A DNA stretch of 37,107 nt, taken from assembly GCA_028748685.1 (NCBI GenBank), contig JAJRDU010000113.1, forward strand, positions 1 to 37,107, in the 5' to 3' direction. The DNA is from Methylococcaceae bacterium. GTDB lineage: Bacteria > Pseudomonadota > Gammaproteobacteria > Methylococcales > Methylomonadaceae. The notes below the pieces were generated by a model. It had not been told where the DNA came from. It was given only the letters and a program-made list of their open reading frames with translations, and did not search any database. Below, piece by piece: positions 1 to 6,160 of the stretch. Position 1 is the first letter of the stretch. The number at the start of each line of letters is the position of its first letter. A program made the translations under genes and the position numbers.

Positions 1-169
1 AGGCCCGCGTTGTTTCTTGGGTTTGATTATAAATCTTTGTCGCATTTTTGTCGCACTTAACTATAAAAACAGGCAAAAAATAGCAACAGAAAGCGACAGT
101 GAATAACTGGTAACTTATTGATTTAATGATTACTGTTTGTTGTGGTCTTTTGTTGACTTTTGGTTTAAT

Positions 170-218
170 CGCCCTCCTAAGGGGCAGGTCGGACGTTCGA
201 ATCGTCTCCGGGACGCCA
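170..218 (+). other. 3' half of a tRNA-Arg(CCT) gene, probable att site scar of an integrated element
   Basis: cgccCTCCTAAGggg resembles a tRNA-Arg(CCT) anticodon arm, followed by a T-arm GGACGTTCGAATCGTCT and an acceptor 3' strand ending CCGGGACGCCA. No matching 5' half (GTCCCGG...) lies upstream. Confidence 0.72.
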
Positions 219-317
219 TATAAATTAATAACTTGATGTTTTTTCAGTGCTTCAGTTTTCATTAATGATCCACTGATGATCCATTTAAAAATAAGCAGAC
301 TAGAAAATGAACAACAA

Positions 318-355
318 AAAAGCCGGTAGCTAGCCAAGGTCACCGGCTTTTTTTG
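318..355 (+). terminator. Rho-independent terminator-like hairpin
   Basis: AGCCGGT...ACCGGCT stem flanked by A-tract and TTTTTTT. Confidence 0.7.
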
Positions 356-453
356 TATGCTCGGCTTAGTCAGACTAAACGGTTTTCGGTGCTTAGTTGT
401 TTTATTAATCCGCCCCGCGCCCCGAATAATACAGCCCAAGATCGCGGCTGGAG

Positions 454-485
454 TGTCAAGCTAATTGACAGTTTGTCAATGACAC
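454..485. promoter_or_regulatory. Nested inverted repeats, operator-like
   Basis: TGTCAA-gctaa-TTGACA-gtt-TGTCAA; perfect palindrome ATTGACAgttTGTCAAT at 464-480, flanked by GTGTCA...TGACAC. Confidence 0.4.
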
Positions 486-550
486 AAAGTCTCTTGACGC
501 CAATGCGGGTAGGTACCTCTAGCAAGGCAAGTGGGCATGAGGGTAATTAA

Positions 551-578
551 AGCCCCTTTGTTTGTGTAGGTAGGGGCT
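551..578. terminator. Hairpin AGCCCCT...AGGGGCT
   Basis: 7-bp inverted repeat in a non-coding stretch. Confidence 0.3.
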
Positions 579-623
579 CTAAAAGTTTGTTTACAGGTTT
601 ACGTTTGACGCTTTTTCGGTCAT

Positions 624-745
624 CTCCCTAAAAAAAGGGGAGAAACTCCCCAATCTCCCCACCAACTCCCCACGATCTCCCCAGGCCAAGTCTCATCCAA
701 TTCTCTGATTTATCTACTATATTTAACTATCTCCCCAAACTCCCC
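624..745. repeat. CTCCCC iteron-like cluster
   Basis: Exact CTCCCC at 646, 655, 666, 677, 731 and 740, a near copy at 624 and an inverted GGGGAG at 637. Confidence 0.6.
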
Positions 746-798
746 AGAAAATATATATATCCCCCTTTAAAAGTTCTGCAGGGCTGCCCATTAAAAGT

Positions 799-1044
799 TC
801 AGAGCGGATCAAATTGGACTGCCGGCCAGGTTGGTGATGTTGGCCTGGGTGTTGATGCTGCTAGGCTGGCGATGGTATCGGCAGCCCCGGCATCGGGACA
901 GCCCCCCGGCGGCATGGCGTGGTTTTGAAAGGGGTTCGGGGGGAGACTAATCGCATCAGCTTCGCTTTCGTTGAGCCTTGCCGCCGCTTCAATGACCAGC
1001 GCCGCATGTTCGTGGGCTGTCAGTTTGGAATAAAGTTTGTTCAC
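799..1044 (-). pseudogene. Remnant of a small mobile-island-type hypothetical protein (N-terminus MNKLYSKLTAHEHAALVIEAAARLNESEADAI)
   Basis: GTG start; plausible helical N-terminus followed by a low-complexity Pro/Ala tail that looks out of frame or fused. Confidence 0.3.
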
Positions 1045-1075
1045 TTGTGCACCATCCCACTCGGGTTGAAAATGG

Positions 1076-1098
1076 CTGCTTGCTTGCTTGCTTGCTTG
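1076..1098. repeat. Tetranucleotide tandem repeat (TTGC/GCAA, about 5 units)
   Basis: ctgcttgcttgcttgcttgcttgag. Confidence 0.8.
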
Positions 1099-1314
1099 AG
1101 ATGATGTTGAGTCTAGTTTTAGTCGCTACTTCACGAAGACCGAGTGTCTTGGATGAGGAACAATTACCATCCCATACTGGAACGCTCGGATTATTGAACT
1201 AAACTCAGTTTGCTTATGTTTTAGCAACTGATCGTACACCAGTGGTACCGCTATTTTGAGTGTGCCGTAAACTCTTAAGTTGCTTGAGCGGTTGAGTAAC
1301 GGGAGCCCTCGCCA

Positions 1315-4038
1315 ATGAAAATCATCCAACGCGTCACCAAAGCGGCCGAATGTTTTGCCCGACACCCATGGTGGATCTTAGGCATAGCTTTGGCGCTGTC
1401 GATTCTGTCTGGTTGGGCGACCGTGCAACTGCCGGTCCTCACTTCCCGGCAAGCGCTGCTTCCGCAGAACACGGCGGTGGCGAAGCGCTTCAACGATTTC
1501 TTGAAAAACTTCGGCGCCGCCTCGGACCTGATGGTAGTCCTGGAGGGCGCTCCCCGCGGGGAGTTGGAGGCTTTTGCCAACGATCTGGCCGTCAAGCTCC
1601 GGACAGAGCCCGAAATCGGTCAGGCGACGGCCCGTCTCGACATGGCGTTTTTCCTGGACCACGCTTATCTGATGATGCCGGCCGAGGCGCTGGACAAGCT
1701 TGCGGCGCTGGCGAATCAGCCCATCCTGGGTGGCGGTGGGATGGAAGAAAACCTGCGCAAAGCGGTGAGTTGGAGCAAAGACCCTCCGCCGCTGGGCGGA
1801 ACGGACACCGACCTGCAAACCGCCGAAGCCAGCCTCAATATGGTGGGATTCTTCCTGGAAGAATGGCAACGCTGGCTGTCCGCCGAAACTGCGCCCGCGA
1901 GCTTGGACTGGAACCGTCTGCTGGCCAAAAACGGCGCGGCCGGCATGGCCGATGGCTACTTCGCATCGCACGACGGGCGGATGCTGTTTTTGTTCGTCCA
2001 TCCGAAAATTCCTTCCGAGGATTTCGAGAATCTTGGCCCCTTCGTCGACAAGGTCAAGCAAGTATCGGCGGACTTGGCCAAACAAGCCAAAGACGCCGGC
2101 CGCACGCAGCCCACCGTGGGCCTAACCGGCTTGCCGGCCATCGTCTACGAGGAATACGTCAACATCCGCCAGGATATTACCCTGGTGCTATTCACCTCTG
2201 CGGGTCTGATCGCCTTGTTGATCCTGCTGGTGGTGCGCAGCGTACGCTGGGCCGTGCTGATTTTCGTCCCCATGGGCCTCGGGGTGCTGTGGAGTTTGGG
2301 CTTGGCCCTGGTCACCGTCGGCCACCTGACCATCATCACCGCCACTTTTATTGCCATTCTGTTCGGCTTGGGGGCTGACTACGGCATCTTTACATCCTCG
2401 CGGATCGCCGATGAGCGCCGGGCAGGCAAGCCCTTGGTGGAAGCTATCGGGGCAGGCATAGGCTCATCCTTTTTAGCAGTGATGACGGCGGGTGGCGCCT
2501 CGCTGCTGATTTTCGGTGCCTTGGCCACGGTCGATTTTCCCGGCTTCGCCGAACTGGGCTTGGTGGCGGCGAAAGGTGTGCTGATGATACTGATCAGCAC
2601 CTGGGTGGTTCAGCCTGCGCTGTACGCCTTGTGGCCGCCCAAGTTGAGAGACATCCGGTCGCCGGTAGCCGCTCTCACCCCTCGCCCTCAGGGAGAGGGG
2701 GCGGGGGTGAGGGGGCGGTTCCCCAAGCCTGTCGCGGTGACACTTGTGATGCTGGCCGTTGGCTTTGCTTTCTTCGGCGGTGTGAAGGGCTTCAGCATTC
2801 CTTTCGACTACGATCTGCTATCCATGTTACCCAAGGATTCCCAGTCGGCCTATTACCAACGCCGGATGGTGGCGGAGAGCGACTATCAGGCCGAAGTCAT
2901 TATTTTCACCGCCAAGGACATGGCCGAGGCTCGGCGGATCACCGGTGAAGCCGGCAAGCTCCCGACTATTGCCCAGGTGCAGTCGCTGACCAAGTTGTTT
3001 CCCGAGGACGCCGGCCAACGCCTGCACAAAGCCATAAGCATCGGCGAATCGTTCGCCCGGACAGACTACGCCAAGCAGGTTGCCGAGCTCGACCGAGTAG
3101 GCTTGTCTTCGGAATCGTTCGAGTTATTGCGGGCAGTACTGGAAAACGGCACCGCCATCATCGACGAAGCCGAGGAGCAGGCATTCTCGGCGGGGCATGC
3201 CAAACTGGTCGAGAGTTTGGAGAAAGTGCGCGGGCAGCTTTTGGCCATCTCGGCCAAATTGGCTGCGGATGGCGAACAGGGCAGGGCGCGCACCGAGAGC
3301 TTCTTGCGTACCTTGCTATCCGGCGCGGATGCCGGACTCAAAATCGTCAGCGCCTGGCGGCAGGCCGAAGCGCTCACCCCGGAGCAGATGCCATCAACCC
3401 TGCGCGACCGTTTCTTCGCCGACGACGGCCGCATCGCGGTTTACGCCTTTCCAGCTAAATCCGTGTACGATCCCGACAACCTCGATGCCTTGATTAAGGA
3501 CGTGTATAGCGTCTCGCCGGAAGCGACCGGTTTTCCGACCACGCATCAAGTGTTTTCCAAGGCGGTGGTGGACAGTTCCGTTCAGGGTACCCAGTTGGCT
3601 CTGGTGCTATGCCTGCTCTGGATCATGGCGGCAACCCGCAGTGCGCGCGGCTTCGCGTTGGCGGCTTTGCCCTTGCTGATCGGCGGCGGCTGGATGCTGG
3701 GAATTATGGCCCTGAGCGGCATTCGCTATAACTATGCCAATATCGTCGCCTTGCCGATGGTGATTGCACTGGCGGTGGATTACGGGGTATGGTTTAACTA
3801 TCGCTGGGGCGAATTGAAGGGCCAGCCGCCCTTGCAGGTCAGTCTATCCGTTGGCAAGGTAATCGGGTTGGCCGCGGGCACCGAGTTGGCGGGGCTGGGC
3901 GGTATTACCCTGGCAAGCTATCGGGGCGTATCTTCCCTAGGGCTGAGCATCACCATTGGATTATTGTGCTGCCTGATGGCTACTTTGGTGGTGAACCCGG
4001 CTATCGGACAGTTATTTGATTCCAGGAGAAAACCATAA
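1315..4038 (+). CDS. MMPL/RND superfamily lipid-type transporter (BstA-like candidate)
   Basis: 907 aa with two RND halves: TM segments, large periplasmic loops and repeated 'GLGADYGIF' / 'ALAVDYGVWF' TM4/TM10-type motifs. Confidence 0.9.
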   Translation: MKIIQRVTKAAECFARHPWWILGIALALSILSGWATVQLPVLTSRQALLPQNTAVAKRFNDFLKNFGAASDLMVVLEGAPRGELEAFANDLAVKLRTEPEIGQATARLDMAFFLDHAYLMMPAEALDKLAALANQPILGGGGMEENLRKAVSWSKDPPPLGGTDTDLQTAEASLNMVGFFLEEWQRWLSAETAPASLDWNRLLAKNGAAGMADGYFASHDGRMLFLFVHPKIPSEDFENLGPFVDKVKQVSADLAKQAKDAGRTQPTVGLTGLPAIVYEEYVNIRQDITLVLFTSAGLIALLILLVVRSVRWAVLIFVPMGLGVLWSLGLALVTVGHLTIITATFIAILFGLGADYGIFTSSRIADERRAGKPLVEAIGAGIGSSFLAVMTAGGASLLIFGALATVDFPGFAELGLVAAKGVLMILISTWVVQPALYALWPPKLRDIRSPVAALTPRPQGEGAGVRGRFPKPVAVTLVMLAVGFAFFGGVKGFSIPFDYDLLSMLPKDSQSAYYQRRMVAESDYQAEVIIFTAKDMAEARRITGEAGKLPTIAQVQSLTKLFPEDAGQRLHKAISIGESFARTDYAKQVAELDRVGLSSESFELLRAVLENGTAIIDEAEEQAFSAGHAKLVESLEKVRGQLLAISAKLAADGEQGRARTESFLRTLLSGADAGLKIVSAWRQAEALTPEQMPSTLRDRFFADDGRIAVYAFPAKSVYDPDNLDALIKDVYSVSPEATGFPTTHQVFSKAVVDSSVQGTQLALVLCLLWIMAATRSARGFALAALPLLIGGGWMLGIMALSGIRYNYANIVALPMVIALAVDYGVWFNYRWGELKGQPPLQVSLSVGKVIGLAAGTELAGLGGITLASYRGVSSLGLSITIGLLCCLMATLVVNPAIGQLFDSRRKP
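2672..2713. repeat. REP-like palindrome inside a coding sequence
   Basis: ctctcacccctcgccctcagggagagggggcgggggtgagg, an imperfect long palindrome of the common 'CCCTCACCC...CCCTCAGGGAGAGGG' REP type, translated in-frame as ALTPRPQGEGAGVRGR. Confidence 0.75.
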
Positions 4039-4877
4039 TGCGAAAAACTTGCCTGATTGTGATTGCCGGTCTCCTGGCTTCCTGCACCGTAAGCGCCGCG
4101 CCCGATCCGGAAATGATCGTGGTTTGCTATCCCGGCGGTTCCGTGAATGTCAAGGACGCCAACGGAGCGATGAGTGCCATGCTGCGGGTGGTGGAGCGCG
4201 TCGGCCAATGGCAGGCGAACAGCTTCAACAGCCTGTTCACCTCCAAAACGGACGAATGCAGGAAACAAATGGCCGAAAAGAATCCCAAGTTCGCCATCAC
4301 TTCCTTGGGCCTCTATTTGGAATTGCGCACTTTGCACAATTGGGTGCCGGTGGTCCAGCCCAGGATTAAAGGCCGTAGCAGCGAACGTTATCGGGTAGTC
4401 GCTCAGAAGGGCAAGTACAAGAATCTGGACGAGTTGAAAGGCAAAACCTTGGGCGGTACGGTATTGGAAGAACAGGCATTTATCGGCAAGATCGTTTTCG
4501 CCGGGAAATACGACCCCGCCAGTTTCTTTGTCCTAAAACCCTCCAATCAGGCCATCCGTGCATTGCGCGCCTTGGACAAAGGCGAACTGGATGCCGTCAT
4601 TTTGAATGAGCAACAATTCGGCGGACTCGCCTCGCTGCAATTGACGACACCCCTCGAAGCTATCTTCACTTCCGAGGAAATCCCAATGATGGGGGTGGTT
4701 GCCAATAGCGCTATCACGACAGTGGAAGATCGATCCCGCTTCGGCAGGGCGTTGGAGGAGATGTGTTCCGACGCCGAGGGTAAAAAGCTCTGCGAGCTGT
4801 TCGGGGTGGAATCCTTCGTTTTCATGGATGTATCCTTGTTCGAGCCCATGATCAAGCTTTGGGGCGAGGGGAAATAA
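4038..4877 (+). CDS. PhnD-like periplasmic substrate-binding protein (BstB-like candidate)
   Basis: Signal sequence, 'VVAQKGKYKNLDELKGKTLGGTV' PBP-type signature; start overlaps the upstream stop (TAATG). Confidence 0.78.
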   Translation: MRKTCLIVIAGLLASCTVSAAPDPEMIVVCYPGGSVNVKDANGAMSAMLRVVERVGQWQANSFNSLFTSKTDECRKQMAEKNPKFAITSLGLYLELRTLHNWVPVVQPRIKGRSSERYRVVAQKGKYKNLDELKGKTLGGTVLEEQAFIGKIVFAGKYDPASFFVLKPSNQAIRALRALDKGELDAVILNEQQFGGLASLQLTTPLEAIFTSEEIPMMGVVANSAITTVEDRSRFGRALEEMCSDAEGKKLCELFGVESFVFMDVSLFEPMIKLWGEGK

Positions 4878-4881
4878 GGCT

Positions 4882-5718
4882 TTGCGCAAAATACAACTTC
4901 TTTCTATTGTTTTAATCCCGGCATTTCTGGCGGGCTGTGCCGGGCTTCAGCGCGACCACGTTCGGTTCGATGGACTCTCCGATTGCCCCAAGCATTCCGC
5001 TACCACGCTGGCTGCCAAACAAAGCCAACTCAGCCCCTCGAGCGACACCCAAACCCTGGCCTGTGCGTTGACTGTTTTACGCGAAACCCAGGACCAATCG
5101 GTACTTCGCACTTCGTTAGGCAGCCGCCTGTCGCTATACCTGGCCGAACGCGAAACCAATCAGGAAAAACGCGAGAAGCTGGCGGCCGAAGGCGTGGGTT
5201 TCGCCGAAACCGCCTTGGCGCAGGGAGGCGATGGTGACGGGGCCGTACATTACTATCTGGCGACCAACCTGGGTCTGGCGATTCGCGAGCAAATCACCCT
5301 GGCGATCGATAACCTTAGCCGGCTGGAGAATGAACTGAAACGTGCGTTGGCCCTGAGCCCGGACATTGACGACGGTGGACCACTACGGATTTTGGGTGCG
5401 CTTTATCTCAAAGCTCCGGCTTGGCCCAACGGTATCGGCGACCCCGACAAGGCATTGGAACTGCTGGAAAGAGCGGTCAAGGAATATCCGGGACACCCTA
5501 TCAACCACCTGTTTTATGCCCAGGCGCTTTGGGATGAAGAGGACGAGGCACTTCTGCCACGGATCAAAGCCGAATTTTCGCAAGGGGAAAAGCTGTTGGC
5601 CGAGGGCAATTGGGGATACAGCAAACAGCCCTGGATAAAGGAATTCGAAGAATTTCGGCGGGAGATAGGGGAAGCCCGATTGGGCGTGCCGGCAGCCAAT
5701 GGCACGCCCCATAATTAG
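4882..5718 (+). CDS. TatT-like TPR lipoprotein (BstC-like candidate)
   Basis: TTG start, lipobox LAGC, helical TPR-like body with 'PDKALELLERAVKEYPGHPINHLFYAQALWDE'; 4 nt after the preceding stop. Confidence 0.7.
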   Translation: MRKIQLLSIVLIPAFLAGCAGLQRDHVRFDGLSDCPKHSATTLAAKQSQLSPSSDTQTLACALTVLRETQDQSVLRTSLGSRLSLYLAERETNQEKREKLAAEGVGFAETALAQGGDGDGAVHYYLATNLGLAIREQITLAIDNLSRLENELKRALALSPDIDDGGPLRILGALYLKAPAWPNGIGDPDKALELLERAVKEYPGHPINHLFYAQALWDEEDEALLPRIKAEFSQGEKLLAEGNWGYSKQPWIKEFEEFRREIGEARLGVPAANGTPHN

Positions 5719-5859
5719 CGCTCGATTAAGCTTTTGCTGAATGTGCGCTACCGTACGGACGGTGCATAGTGTGGCGGTTAATCTGCTTGATAAGCAACGA
5801 GGAGCTGTTGACTCAATAAGGATTTGGTCACAAATAACTTCCGTGTTTTGATTAGCTAA

Positions 5860-5906
5860 GATTTTCCCGTTCGTCCTGAGCTTGTCGAAGGATGGGCGGG
5901 AAAATC
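5860..5906. repeat. Intergenic repeat with TTCGTCCTGAGCTTGTCGAAGGA core and 10-bp inverted flanks
   Basis: GATTTTCCCG (5860-5869) pairs with CGGGAAAATC (5897-5906); the core is the widespread 'CCTTCGACAAGCTCAGGACGAA' repeat, seen again at 28101-28127. Confidence 0.65.
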
Positions 5907-6160
5907 CGGACTTCACCGCGCCAAATCGTTCATGCTTCGACAGTGCTCTCGGCAACTGCTCCATGCGTTGCCCTACCTCCTGCATCCATGCAGTCGAGCA
6001 CGAACGGTTTGGCGAGCAACGGTTATGTCGGGAAGTTATTTTTTGCTGAATCCTAAGCTACTTTCAAACCTCTGATGTGCCTGTTGCTTCGGGGAAGGTG
6101 GGGCATGCGATACGGTGATATGATTCCCAGCACCTTTATCTAATTTCAATCGAGCTGAAA

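Noticed and set aside
170-218. Functional complete tRNA gene
   Set aside because: Only the 3' half is present; no acceptor 5' strand or D-arm pairs with it.
624-745. CRISPR-like array from repeated CTCCCC units
   Set aside because: Units are only 6 bp with 3-5 bp gaps; no 23-50 bp direct repeats with unique spacers here or elsewhere in the window.
1350-2378. 342-aa plus-strand ORF overlapping the MMPL transporter
   Set aside because: Arg/Gly/Pro-rich off-frame ORF inside a clear RND-family CDS.
4038-5718. Phosphonate ABC transporter or TRAP transporter
   Set aside because: No ABC ATPase/permease or TRAP DctM/DctQ genes are adjacent; the partner is an RND permease, favouring a lipid-type trio.
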